Below, one piece after another: positions 56,580 to 64,000 of a stretch of 64,000 bases of DNA. The translations under genes and the position numbers were made by a program. The first letter of the stretch is position 1; the number at the start of each line of letters is the position of its first letter. Source of the stretch: an uncultured Acidimicrobiales bacterium (GTDB taxonomy: Bacteria; Actinomycetota; Acidimicrobiia; Acidimicrobiales; SZUA-35). Below the pieces are notes generated by a model. The model worked only from the letters and a program-made list of their open reading frames with translations, ran no database searches and was not told the origin of the DNA. The stretch covers positions 1 through 64,000 of the forward strand of contig CALAJV010000018.1 of NCBI GenBank assembly GCA_937922805.1. Direction: 5' to 3'.

Positions 56580-57509
56580 ATGGTTCGATACGACAAGTCG
56601 ACAGCTGCAAAAGGCGCACGATATGTGGAAGATCGGCGAGGTTCGGGAGGCGGTCGCCGCCGCTCAGGCGGCCGAACAGCTATTGGCGGTGCAGGCGGTT
56701 TAGGTATCACCGGAGTCATCTTCTTGCTGCTTTTCCAAATGTGTAGTGGTGGTTCTAGCGGCCTAGCTCTGGAAGGTGACGGTTCCGGCTTTGGCGAGTC
56801 AATCGGAGCGGTCGACGCTTCGGGGACTGAAGTGGTAGCCGAGAGCGATGACACACTCGAATTCATGCAGTTTCTAATGTTTGACGTCCAAGACACCTGG
56901 GACGAGTACTTTGATCAGGCCGGACTGAACTACCAAGAAACGAACCTGATTGTGTTTGAAGACTCCGTCAGCACCGGCTGCGGTAATGCCACATCGGCGG
57001 TAGGTCCGTTTTACTGCCCCGCCCCTGGCGACAACAATGTCTACATCGACTTCGTTTTCTACGAGCAACTCTCCCGAGATTTCGGAGCACCCGGAGACTT
57101 CGCCCAGGCCTACGTTATTGCCCATGAAGTCGGCCATCATATCCAGTCAATCGCTGGCATTAGCGATGAAGTTCGAGCGGCACAGCAGCGGCAGCCAGAG
57201 TTGAAGAACGAGTACTCGATTCGTCAGGAACTTCAAGCTGATTGTTTCGCTGGCGTGTGGGCGTTCTCAGCTAGCCAACGTCTTACTCGTGATTCGGGCT
57301 TGCCAATCATCGAAGCAGGAGACATCGAAGAGGGGCTAGCTGCGGCCGCATCAGTCGGCGATGACAGAATCCAACAGCAGGCCGGAATGCAGGTTGACCC
57401 TCACACGTGGACTCACGGGTCGTCTCAACAACGTATCGACTGGTTCCGAATCGGTTTCGACAATGGCGATCCTGAACTCTGCGATCCGTTTGCGGTCGAT
57501 CAGCCGTAA
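56580..57509 (+). CDS. YpfJ-type neutral zinc metallopeptidase
   Basis: This 309-residue protein has an Arg/Gly-rich cytoplasmic N-terminus (GSGGGRRRSGGRT), one membrane segment at about residues 38-55, and an extracytoplasmic domain with VIAHEVGHHIQSIAG near 178 (HExxH-type zinc site). ELQADCFAGVWA, a likely third zinc ligand region, and a C-terminal YpfJ pattern (DPHTWTHGSSQQRIDWF) follow. The substrate is unknown. ATG 56580 is used with only a weak ribosome binding site. It is convergent with the acyltransferase gene. Confidence 0.92.
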   Translation: MVRYDKSTAAKGARYVEDRRGSGGGRRRSGGRTAIGGAGGLGITGVIFLLLFQMCSGGSSGLALEGDGSGFGESIGAVDASGTEVVAESDDTLEFMQFLMFDVQDTWDEYFDQAGLNYQETNLIVFEDSVSTGCGNATSAVGPFYCPAPGDNNVYIDFVFYEQLSRDFGAPGDFAQAYVIAHEVGHHIQSIAGISDEVRAAQQRQPELKNEYSIRQELQADCFAGVWAFSASQRLTRDSGLPIIEAGDIEEGLAAAASVGDDRIQQQAGMQVDPHTWTHGSSQQRIDWFRIGFDNGDPELCDPFAVDQP

Positions 57510-57533
57510 TCGCTGATTGGGTTTGTTGCGGCC

Positions 57534-58124
57534 TTACTCGGTGGCCGCGGTTCGAATCACCTTTGCCGGTGACCCCACAGCCACTGAGTTGGCCGGAATA
57601 TCGTTCGTAACGACTGCTCCAGCCCCAATTATGCAACGCTGACCTATGGTGACTCCTGGCAGCACAACGCTGTTCGCTCCAAGCCAGGATCCAGCGCCAA
57701 TTCTGACCGGTTGCTCAACGTCCGATTGATTTCCGATTGGTTGGGATGGATCGGCGTTGCTGTGGTTCTGATCGGTTACGTAAACGTTGGGGCCAAAGTA
57801 CACGTCGTCTTCAATAACTACTTCTAGATGTCCAACAATGCTTGAGTGGCGACCAATAAGACAACGGTTGCCGATTTGGACAATCTGGCTGCTAAGCAGT
57901 TCTTGTTCGGGCGCCATACCAGCGCTGATCGAAACATAAGGGCCAATAAGGGTTTCGGAACCAATTTCGATGGCCCGCTCGCCGAATAGAGCGGCGACGG
58001 GAAAGCAAATGACAGTGTTTTCACCGAACGCGTTGAACTTGGCCGCCCTTTTGGAGTTGCTAGTGATGGCTCCATAGCGCTTTACCAGTTCATGAACACG
58101 GCCGACTACGTCGCTTATCGCCAC
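57534..58124 (-). CDS. left-handed beta-helix acyltransferase
   Basis: This 196-residue protein has hexapeptide repeats typical of LbH acetyltransferases: IEIGSETLIGPYVSISAG, VQIGNRCLIGRHSSIVGHLEVVIEDDVYFG near 80-110, a loop with DQNHSNADP (catalytic His candidate), then VRIGAGSWLGANSVVLPGVTIGQRCIIGAGAVVTNDIP. The C-terminus matches the family end (SVAVGSPAKVIR). It probably transfers an acetyl group to a sugar or related alcohol; the acceptor is unknown. Confidence 0.91.
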   Translation of the reverse strand: MAISDVVGRVHELVKRYGAITSNSKRAAKFNAFGENTVICFPVAALFGERAIEIGSETLIGPYVSISAGMAPEQELLSSQIVQIGNRCLIGRHSSIVGHLEVVIEDDVYFGPNVYVTDQNHSNADPSQPIGNQSDVEQPVRIGAGSWLGANSVVLPGVTIGQRCIIGAGAVVTNDIPANSVAVGSPAKVIRTAATE

Positions 58125-58187
58125 GTTAGATCCAAGGGTCCGTGACCGTTTCGAACCGGCGTTTGCTGCTTGCTAGGAGTGTTCGCA

Positions 58188-58502
58188 CTACCCTCGGCAT
58201 TCAGACGCCGCTTGGGCAACTAATGGTTCCACCTTGTTAGCCTCAGTTTCGAGAACCTCTGGATTGTTGAAATCCTTGGCCAATCCGGCAACAGTCGTAT
58301 CAGACAAGTCGCTGGCCAAGATCCATTGTGAGATGCACGTTGCCTGCTCAGGAGTTAAAGTGACCGACTGTTCGCTGGCCGCTGCCTGCTGAATAGCGGT
58401 CGTTAGCTCGGCTTCTTCTGGCCGATTGGCGCATGCAGAAACGACTAGCGCCGAGGCGACAATGGCGATAAGAACCGGGATCCGTCTACTCTTGGCCTTC
58501 AC
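58188..58502 (-). CDS. small lipoprotein, unknown function
   Basis: This 104-residue protein has a signal peptide (VKAKSRRIPVLIAIVASAL) ending in the lipobox VSAC, then a helical domain with QSVTLTPEQATCISQWILASDL near 45-66 and a second Cys near the C-terminus that could form a disulfide with the first. The longer frame from 58631 runs nearly to the divergent amidase start; the GTG at 58502 has GGAGG 8 nt upstream and gives a normal lipoprotein signal, so it is chosen. The fold resembles other actinobacterial secreted helical proteins of unknown role. Confidence 0.82.
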   Translation of the reverse strand: MKAKSRRIPVLIAIVASALVVSACANRPEEAELTTAIQQAAASEQSVTLTPEQATCISQWILASDLSDTTVAGLAKDFNNPEVLETEANKVEPLVAQAASECRG

Positions 58503-58632
58503 GGGCGTTGCCTCCCTAGTCTGGAACGTCAAGCCCTGACGATATCTCATCTCAAGGTCGAAAACGTACAAGCTCAGTCCGGCTAAGCCTCGATTTTGTG
58601 GTGTGGCTGCCGCTAGCCAGTAGCTTGCCATT

Positions 58633-60135
58633 ATGGCTTCTGTCTCCGGCGTTTCGCCTACTTCATCGGATCCAGCTGAAACAACGGCTTATCGATCGTG
58701 TTTCGAATTGGGCAAAGCGCTCCAGGACAAGGAATTTTCTGCCTCTGAACTGCTGGACGAAGTTTCTAACCGAGTCGAAGAACGTAACCGGGAAGTGAAC
58801 CTGGTAGTAACTCTCGACCTTGAACGAGCCCGGGTTAAAGCGCATCAGATTGACGAGATTCGGGCTGATCCGAAACAGACTGAGAATCTAGGTTCGTTGG
58901 CCGGCATTCCAATAACGATCAAAGACTCTCTCATGGTCGAAGGGGTCAGGACCACCTCGGGGGCGCCTGAGCTGTCTGATTTCATCGCCGAAACGGACGC
59001 GGTATCGGTAGCCAGGCTCAAATCGGCCGGAGCAATCGTTTACGGGAAGACAAACTTGCCGCTCTACGCGGGAGACGTGCAGAGCTACAACGAGGTGTTC
59101 GGTTCGTCGAACAACCCATGGGATCTTTCCCGATCAGTTGGTGGCAGCTCAGGGGGTTCGGCTGGCGCACTTGCTGCTGGATTTACGTCTCTAGAAATCG
59201 GAAGCGATATCGCTGGGTCGATCCGAAACCCAGCGGCTATGTGCGGAGTGGTTGGTCACAAACCAAGTTACGGAATAGTCTCCGGGCGAGGCCAGATTCC
59301 CGGGCCGCCAGGAACGCTGACGCAAGCAGACATAGCCGTAATCGGGCCAATGGCTCGCACCGTATCTGATTGTGAACAAGCTCTCGATCTCCTGGTCGGA
59401 CCAGACGAATGGTACGAGCAAGCATGGTCGCTGAACCTGCCGCAGGCCAGAAGTAGGGACATAAGGAACCTGCGGGTCGCAGTCTGGGCTAGCGATCCCT
59501 ATTGTCCGGTTGACCCCGAGATTGAAGCCGCGATTTTTGATGTGGCAAACCAACTTGAAGGTCACGGAGCAGTAGTCGACGTCGACGCCCGGCCAGCAGG
59601 ATTCGATTTCGCCAAGGCCGACGCAACGTTCCAACAACTGTTGGGAGCGGCGTTAGCCGGCGGCTGGTCACCTCTAGAGCTCGAATCGATGGCGGAGGAA
59701 CTCAAGACAAAACCTTCTGTTCCCGGTGATCTTGGTATCGAAGGAGCAACGTTGCGACACCGCGGCTGGTTGTCCAATAATGAGCGACGTTTGCAGATGC
59801 GGGCTCGCTGGCATGAGTTCTTTAACCAATGGGACGTTGTGTTGGCGCCGGTGTCGCCGACCGTAGCTATTCCCCACGATCATTCATCACCGATGAGCGA
59901 GCGAACGATCGAAGTTGCGGGCCAGCGGCGACCATACACAGCTCAACTTCAATGGATGGGGTTGTTTGGCCTTGTCTACCTCCCAGCGACTGCAGTACCA
60001 ATTGGCCTACATTCCAACGGGTTGCCTATGGCGTTGCAAGTCGTAGGGCCGTTTCTCGAAGATAGAACCTGCCTGGCCGTCGCTCGACATGTCGAGCAAA
60101 TCAAGGGTGGCTTCATTCGCCCGCCCGGTTGGTGA
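58633..60135 (+). CDS. amidase (amidase signature family)
   Basis: This 500-residue Ser-Ser-Lys amidase shows GIPITIKDSLMVEGV near residue 92 (catalytic Lys), the GGSSGGSAGALAAG signature near 173 (first Ser) and GSDIAGSIRNPAAMCGVVGHKPS near 195 (nucleophilic Ser in the SIRNPA segment). Family members hydrolyse amides such as indole-acetamide, nicotinamide, urethanes or Gln-tRNA intermediates; no gatB/C genes are near, so it is not obviously GatA. ATG 58633 is divergent from the lipoprotein gene. Confidence 0.92.
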   Translation: MASVSGVSPTSSDPAETTAYRSCFELGKALQDKEFSASELLDEVSNRVEERNREVNLVVTLDLERARVKAHQIDEIRADPKQTENLGSLAGIPITIKDSLMVEGVRTTSGAPELSDFIAETDAVSVARLKSAGAIVYGKTNLPLYAGDVQSYNEVFGSSNNPWDLSRSVGGSSGGSAGALAAGFTSLEIGSDIAGSIRNPAAMCGVVGHKPSYGIVSGRGQIPGPPGTLTQADIAVIGPMARTVSDCEQALDLLVGPDEWYEQAWSLNLPQARSRDIRNLRVAVWASDPYCPVDPEIEAAIFDVANQLEGHGAVVDVDARPAGFDFAKADATFQQLLGAALAGGWSPLELESMAEELKTKPSVPGDLGIEGATLRHRGWLSNNERRLQMRARWHEFFNQWDVVLAPVSPTVAIPHDHSSPMSERTIEVAGQRRPYTAQLQWMGLFGLVYLPATAVPIGLHSNGLPMALQVVGPFLEDRTCLAVARHVEQIKGGFIRPPGW

Positions 60136-60204
60136 CTAGGTCGCTACGGCCTCATCGGTGCCATCCGCTACTCCCCCGGTACACGGGTCAGGTGCCCAGA
60201 CAGG

Positions 60205-60642
60205 TCAGGCCGCTATCTTGTCCCAGGCGCCAAGGAGACGGTCAGCGAATTCGGCTGCCCCGCCGGGCAGGTTGTCGCGCTTTATTGCGACGCCACCCAT
60301 CATGTCGCCTCCTCGCTTGGCAACAATGTCTGAGAGCTTCTCTAAGGTCTTTCCGGCATCCAACGCGTAGGTGCAGTAGACCGCCGCTTTCTTGCCATCG
60401 ATAACTGGAAGTTTGGCCAGCCGACCCGCCCTACCCGGCCGTTGACCGAACAGGAAAATACCGTCAGTCCAACTGCCAACTATCACCAGGTCGGCTTCTG
60501 ACAACGCCTGATGATCAATTCTGGTAATCGGGCAAGCAACAACGCTTACCCCTTGCGCCGCGAGCTCAGCAGCAATCAACTGACCCGCCTTGGCGGTGTT
60601 GCCGGTGAGACTCTCATAAATCACTACTGCCGAAAAACCCAT
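60205..60642 (-). CDS. flavodoxin-like protein
   Basis: This 145-residue protein has the flavodoxin fold: the FMN phosphate loop YESLTGNTAKAGQL near residue 9, then ADLVIVGSWTDGIFLFGQRPG near 50-70 and KKAAVYCTYALDAGKTLEKL near 84. It would be a one- or two-electron carrier or an FMN-dependent redox protein. The frame is open to 61269, but the fold begins at MGFSAVVIYE, so ATG 60642 is right; the longer version would run antisense through the selenoprotein and methyltransferase genes. It is divergent from the selenoprotein gene with 69 bp between. Confidence 0.9.
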   Translation of the reverse strand: MGFSAVVIYESLTGNTAKAGQLIAAELAAQGVSVVACPITRIDHQALSEADLVIVGSWTDGIFLFGQRPGRAGRLAKLPVIDGKKAAVYCTYALDAGKTLEKLSDIVAKRGGDMMGGVAIKRDNLPGGAAEFADRLLGAWDKIAA

Positions 60643-60711
60643 GGCATTATCATAGGCTGAAATCACCGCGAATTCGGGCTCCTGACCCACCATCGGATGT
60701 AGGATTGTCCC

Positions 60712-60978
60712 ATGAGTTACCGAATCGAAATTAGCTACTGCGTTCCGTGAGACTATTCTGATCACGCCGTGCGCGTGGCTCAAGAGCTGCTTAGTAACTA
60801 CCAACATGTCATCGAGGATCTTCGCTTGATCACGGGCAGCAAAGGCATCTTCGATGTCACAGTTGATGGAAAGGCGATCTATAGCAAAGATCAGACCGGT
60901 CGGCATGCTCACGATGGCGAGGTGCTTGAACTTTTCGCAGAATTGGTTGGGCCGTCTGTTCGCCGATACGGGACATAG
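60712..60978 (+). CDS. SelW/Rdx-family selenoprotein with in-frame TGA (Sec13)
   Basis: Reading from ATG 60712 gives MSYRIEISYCVP, then TGA at 60748-60750, then DYSDHAVRVAQELL and on without interruption to TAG at 60976-60978: 88 residues if TGA is selenocysteine. The Cys10-Val-Pro-Sec13 motif, and the following GSKGIFDVTVDGKAIYSKD, match the thioredoxin-like Rdx family (SelW/SelT/SelH), whose redox motif is CxxU or CxxC at this position. TAGGA lies 7 nt before the ATG. Conventional callers would start at an internal GTG (60760 or 60769) and drop the active site. The next gene begins directly after the TAG. A thiol-redox role is known for the family; the partner here is unknown. Confidence 0.83.
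60763..60777 (+). promoter_or_regulatory. predicted bacterial SECIS hairpin
   Basis: CACGC (60763-60767), loop CGTGC (60768-60772) and GCGTG (60773-60777) form a perfect 5-bp stem just after the TGA at 60748-60750. TTCT (60756-60759) can pair with AGAG a few bases beyond, forming a lower stem. The apical loop starts 18 nt after the TGA and has G as its second base. Known bacterial SECIS elements lie within about 16-37 nt and have a G in the first two loop positions, so the geometry fits. SelB binding is inferred. Confidence 0.6.
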
Positions 60979-61809
60979 GTGCGGATCGAAATAACGGATC
61001 CTGATGACCCTCGGATAGCTGTATTTCAAGGGCTGCGAGATCACGTTCTCAGACAACGACGAGAACAGCCTGGCGGCGACGTCGACGGTGTTTTCGTCGC
61101 TGAGGGCGACATTGTGGTCGAGCGAGCCCTGCGAGCCAACTATTCGCTGTTGTCGCTTCTCATTGATGGCAAAAGAACAAAGCCGTTGCCAGCCGTTATT
61201 TCGGACAACGTCCCGGTGTACGCCTGCGCTCCCAACGTCTTGCAAAAGATAACTGGCTATCACCTTCACCGAGGAGTGATTGCCTGCTTCGCCCGACGGC
61301 CGTTGATGAGTGTCGAAGAAGCGATTTCGGGAGCAACAACTATTGCGATCGCGGAAGGAATAAACAATCCAACCAACTTGGGCGTAATTCTTCGATGCGC
61401 CGCCGGTCTGTCAATCGACGCTTACCTGCTGAGCAAGACTTGCTGTGATCCCCTCTATCGGCGCTGTGGTCGAGTTTCGATGGGTGAAGCCTACGAGCTT
61501 CCTTACGGTCGTTTGGGCGCGTTCCCCGAGGGCCTCGACGCTGTGTCCAGAAGCGGGTTTACTTTGCTGGCCTTGACCCCCGATCCAACAGCGATGCCGT
61601 TGAGCGAACTAGCCGTTAGCCGCGGCCAGAAGTTGGCACTCTTATTGGGAGCCGAAGGGCCCGGTTTATCTCAAGCTGCTTTAGATGCAAGCGATCACCG
61701 GGTTCGGATTCCGATGGCTGGCGTGGTCGACTCGATTAATGTCGGATCGGCCGCGGCGGTGGCGTTCTATGCCATCGCCGAGGCTCGAAAAAACGCAACG
61801 CCGACATAG
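60979..61809 (+). CDS. TrmH/SpoU-family RNA 2'-O-methyltransferase
   Basis: This 276-residue protein has an N-terminal substrate-binding domain (about 1-110) and a C-terminal SPOUT knot with the three SpoU motifs: EGINNPTNLGVILRCA near 133, LLLGAEGPGLS near 220 and RIPMAGVVDSINVGSAAAVAFY near 240. It would methylate a ribose 2'-OH in rRNA or tRNA using S-adenosylmethionine; the target is not predictable. The GTG start abuts the selenoprotein stop without a gap, so the two are translated from one transcript. Confidence 0.93.
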   Translation: MRIEITDPDDPRIAVFQGLRDHVLRQRREQPGGDVDGVFVAEGDIVVERALRANYSLLSLLIDGKRTKPLPAVISDNVPVYACAPNVLQKITGYHLHRGVIACFARRPLMSVEEAISGATTIAIAEGINNPTNLGVILRCAAGLSIDAYLLSKTCCDPLYRRCGRVSMGEAYELPYGRLGAFPEGLDAVSRSGFTLLALTPDPTAMPLSELAVSRGQKLALLLGAEGPGLSQAALDASDHRVRIPMAGVVDSINVGSAAAVAFYAIAEARKNATPT

Positions 61810-61814
61810 CCTTT

Positions 61815-61841
61815 AGCGGTTGATCGTCCAGACCAACCGCT
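61815..61841. terminator. possible bidirectional terminator hairpin
   Basis: AGCGGTTG (61815-61822) and CAACCGCT (61834-61841) are perfect 8-bp inverted arms around an 11-nt loop, between the convergent SpoU methyltransferase and PH-like genes. No long T-tract follows in either direction, so it may work weakly or as a transcript end stabiliser. Confidence 0.45.
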
Positions 61842-61853
61842 CGGACCTTTGGA

Positions 61854-62237
61854 TTAACTTTGACGAAAGTGCATGTTGGCCCAGTCGTTCCCTGATTGGC
61901 CGTCAAAGTGTTCGAAATCGATACGTCCGCCGCCAGGCAGCCCGACATGGATAAGGCTGGCTCCAACTTTTCTCCTTGTGGTCGAGAATCTAAGCTCGCC
62001 ACACGGCCATTCGAACAGAATTCGAGCCTTGTTAGCTCGAAGGTTCTGGCTGACCAGCAGCAACCGCTGATCGGTCAAAGCCAAGAAAGACCGAACCCTA
62101 ATAGGGATTCGAAGGTGCGAATATCGAGATGAAGTTGATCCAATCGCTTGAACAGTCGAGGCCAGCTTTACGTCTTCCTGAGGAGACAAAATCTGACCGC
62201 GAGTACGTTCCAAATATTTTGAGGGGGCTAATAGCAC
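61854..62237 (-). CDS. bacterial PH-like domain protein
   Basis: This 127-residue protein has a beta-rich pattern with FLALTDQRLLLVSQNLRANKARILFEW and ELRFSTTRRKVGASLIHVGLPGGGRIDFEH, like the small PH/PH-YdjM-type domains common in actinobacteria. These domains may bind lipids or proteins, but function is unknown. GTG 62237 has AGGAG 7 nt upstream, a strong start. No membrane segment is visible. Confidence 0.75.
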   Translation of the reverse strand: MLLAPSKYLERTRGQILSPQEDVKLASTVQAIGSTSSRYSHLRIPIRVRSFLALTDQRLLLVSQNLRANKARILFEWPCGELRFSTTRRKVGASLIHVGLPGGGRIDFEHFDGQSGNDWANMHFRQS

Positions 62238-62477
62238 GACACGACTCCTGCTTAACCTGCCCGGCGCCTCGCGTTAGCGAGAACATATTGATACCTCACC
62301 CAAGCGCGTTTGTCTAACTATTTTTTCGACCGCATGAGATGCAAGTAGTTAAGCGGACTCTCGACCCTGATGTCCTTTCCATCGCCCTGGTTGTTGCTGG
62401 CGATGTAGGAATCTCCCCCCAGGTTGAGATGGTCACAACGATCTAATCATGCCGCAACCGGTCAGCAAGAGTGCTCG
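62238..62477. other. intergenic region with an unexplained stop-free frame
   Basis: This 240-bp gap between the PH-like gene and the DUF4173 gene contains a minus-strand stop-free frame (62318-62446, 42 codons) encoding, among others, LGGDSYIASNNQGDGKDIRVES and ending in MRSKK. It has no ATG, GTG or TTG near its beginning. The amino-acid composition looks coding, so it may be a gene remnant or a gene with a rare start. No promoter or terminator is clear. Confidence 0.3.
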
Positions 62478-64000
62478 CTATTTACAGAGAGCTGAAAGTT
62501 CAGCGTCGGCGCTTGCTCTGCCGACATTGAAGTTGAGCCATCCAGAAGTCTGGTTGTCTGTTCGACTACGTTGCTCGACACACAGTGCGTCCTTCGCTTC
62601 ATCGGCCCGCTCCGGCGACAGCATTTCGATATTCGCAGCAAGGACGCCGTATCCGTCCGAAGTGAATTGGGGTTGCTTGATGTGATAGATCAACGCACCG
62701 TCGTCGCGTTCGAGGTTGTCGATAGCGATGATTTTCTCTGGGTTAGCAAGATTTAGCCCGCCAACGATTGCCAGACCGGTGGCGAGGATGACTGGTAACA
62801 GCCAAGCCATCTCAGATCGATAGCCCCATACTCGGACAGCAACCAGAAGGAAGCAAACGGCAATCCAGATTGAGAAGATAGCGGCATAAAATCGGAGCGG
62901 GGTTTGGCCTGAATCATTGATGTAGAAACTGATTCTCGTAACGGCCACGCCGACGATCACTAACGTCAGCGCAACGGTTGTAAGCGAAAGCCAACGAAGC
63001 ACTCCTGGCAAGATGCCATCGGAGGACGAGAGCGTCCGGATAATCATCAGTACAGCAAGCGTTATGGCCGCGACCCACAACAATTGGAAGAATCCCTGCC
63101 GGGCGAAATGTTTGGAGTCCAATCCGGCTCGGTCCAATGCGGCATCAGCACCACCGAGCACAGTCAGAACTTGAGCGATCGCAAACCCGGCAAAGAGCAG
63201 GATCACGCCCCCCAATATTATGGTGGACTCTAAGGTTCCAAGCGATGCTTTGAGCGGCGTCGGATCGTCGCCACCCTCGGTGGCTGCAGTTCGTAGGAGC
63301 AGCATCATTGCGTAGGCCCCAACTGCGAGGAGGATCATGTGGCCTAAGAGTGAACCAATGTTCGGTATCCCAATGGCAGTGAAGAACGATTTGAACACGA
63401 CATCTGCCGATGCGAGCAATAAGCCAAGAACAAGCATCAGGGGAACCGCTATCGCTATGCCCCTGAGCGCCGGCCAAACCTTGCTTTCGCTTGAGGACTC
63501 TTTGGCTTGTCGGGCCTGGGCAGAAATCTCCGCTGGTACTTCCACAATTCCAATGAATGACTCCATGATCAACTGAGCGCCATCAACAATCAGACGCATC
63601 GGGCGGAGATCCCAGAAGTTTCGTTCTCGTCCGTGCACCGCTGCCGCTAGCAGAAGTCCTATAGCTGCGATCATTGTGCAAATTACCAGAAACGGTTCCG
63701 TCCGAAGGGTAAGAAAGGCGCCGAAAACGACGGACAGAGCGGCAAAGGATCGAGACGTTCGGGTTTGAAGGAATCCGGACGCAACAAGTCCAACTGCCAG
63801 GGTGGCGATGAGGATCGAACCGGCAACGTTGTTCCATGGAGGGCGCCGTAAGGCTAGATCAGCGGCTACCGCCGCTGCTGCTCCTGCGAGAAGCCAAGAG
63901 GCTTTTAGCTTCGTAGCTCTACGAACTTGTCGAACAGGGCGCGGCGGCATCGGAACAGCCGGCTGGGCGGTTGGAGGAGGTAGTTCGTCTACTGAGACCG
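62478..64000 (-). CDS. DUF4173/DUF4153-like membrane protein, 5' end probably outside window
   Basis: At least 490 residues are encoded and the frame stays open to the right edge (a Pro-rich segment VSVDELPPPTAQPAVP precedes the internal ATG at 63950), so the true start is probably beyond 64000. About 11-12 hydrophobic segments are visible, followed by a short soluble C-terminus (PERADEAKDALCVEQR, then a segment ending ELSALCK). The arrangement of paired helices with GRERNFWDLRPMRLIVDG and a late RISFYINDSGQTPLRFYA segment matches DUF4173-type membrane proteins. Function is unknown. Confidence 0.82.
   Translation of the reverse strand, partial: VSVDELPPPTAQPAVPMPPRPVRQVRRATKLKASWLLAGAAAAVAADLALRRPPWNNVAGSILIATLAVGLVASGFLQTRTSRSFAALSVVFGAFLTLRTEPFLVICTMIAAIGLLLAAAVHGRERNFWDLRPMRLIVDGAQLIMESFIGIVEVPAEISAQARQAKESSSESKVWPALRGIAIAVPLMLVLGLLLASADVVFKSFFTAIGIPNIGSLLGHMILLAVGAYAMMLLLRTAATEGGDDPTPLKASLGTLESTIILGGVILLFAGFAIAQVLTVLGGADAALDRAGLDSKHFARQGFFQLLWVAAITLAVLMIIRTLSSSDGILPGVLRWLSLTTVALTLVIVGVAVTRISFYINDSGQTPLRFYAAIFSIWIAVCFLLVAVRVWGYRSEMAWLLPVILATGLAIVGGLNLANPEKIIAIDNLERDDGALIYHIKQPQFTSDGYGVLAANIEMLSPERADEAKDALCVEQRSRTDNQTSGWLNFNVGRASADAELSALCK

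Noticed and set aside
57528..57548. GCGGCC...GGCCGC inverted repeat at the end of the metallopeptidase/acyltransferase pair
   Set aside because: It has a 9-nt loop, no T-tract and overlaps the acyltransferase stop; it could equally be coding constraint.
57549..57558. A tRNA T-loop-like GGTTCGAATC
   Set aside because: It lies inside the acyltransferase coding region with no acceptor or anticodon stems around it.
60769..60978. A 69-residue protein starting at an internal GTG instead of a selenoprotein
   Set aside because: It would begin after the conserved redox motif and lacks a ribosome binding site, whereas the upstream 19 codons with the TGA encode the family's active site.
60205..61269. 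A 354-residue minus-strand protein
   Set aside because: Only its last 145 residues are flavodoxin. The rest is antisense to the selenoprotein and SpoU genes.

Overview
The window looks like chromosome from a moderate-GC (roughly mid-50 percent, estimated by eye) member of the Actinomycetota, most likely an Acidimicrobiia-like free-living bacterium. The basis is a single-chain FbiC (coenzyme F420), a complete actinobacterial 'conservon' (sensor kinase, roadblock, DUF742, GTPase), a DUF3151 protein, frequent GTG/TTG starts and some starts that look leaderless. No rRNA, tRNA, CRISPR array, insertion sequence or prophage was seen. Taxonomy is inference.

Layout. Positions 1-6067 (minus) are one uninterrupted reading frame of at least 2022 codons that runs off the left edge: a giant, apparently secreted, repeat-rich protein. 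6400-13145 holds an acyl-CoA dehydrogenase, a tRNA T-loop modification operon (ttuB-ttuA-trmI), three small membrane proteins, a LON-domain protein and a PBP4-type peptidase. 13258-28711 holds two regulators, a FIST protein, transketolase and transaldolase, a phosphodiester-glycosidase-like lipoprotein, fbiC, a LOG-family protein, a ClC channel and RNase D. 28947-41060 is mostly metabolism: mobA, patatin, pyruvate kinase, a histidine phosphatase, flavin reductase, two crotonase-family proteins, GDPD, a gamma-glutamyltransferase homologue, an alpha/beta hydrolase and a nitroreductase. 41137-45127 is the conservon with a divergent DUF4388 gene. 45134-51197 is gltBD. 51544-57509 holds an M18 aminopeptidase, a K+-dependent-type membrane pyrophosphatase, a degenerate glutamate-dehydrogenase-like protein and a zinc metallopeptidase. 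57534-64000 holds an acyltransferase, a lipoprotein, an amidase, a flavodoxin, a predicted selenoprotein, a SpoU methyltransferase, a PH-like protein and a membrane protein running off the right edge.

Most notable points. (1) A SelW/Rdx-type selenoprotein at 60712-60978 is read through an in-frame TGA in a Cys-x-x-Sec motif. It has a good ribosome binding site and a hairpin of bacterial SECIS geometry just after the TGA, and ordinary ORF calling would miss or truncate it. (2) The giant secreted protein carries perfect DNA repeats, both tandem 66-bp units and a spaced 86-bp pair. (3) The ttuB-ttuA-trmI operon couples 2-thiolation of T54 to m1A58. Its TtuB ends in Gly-Gly-Ala-Asn instead of an exposed diglycine. 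(4) A glutamate-dehydrogenase-like protein lacking the catalytic lysine and the nucleotide-binding glycines sits 18 bp downstream of the pyrophosphatase gene.

All calls come from reading the sequence. No database search was run, so family names rest on recognised motifs.
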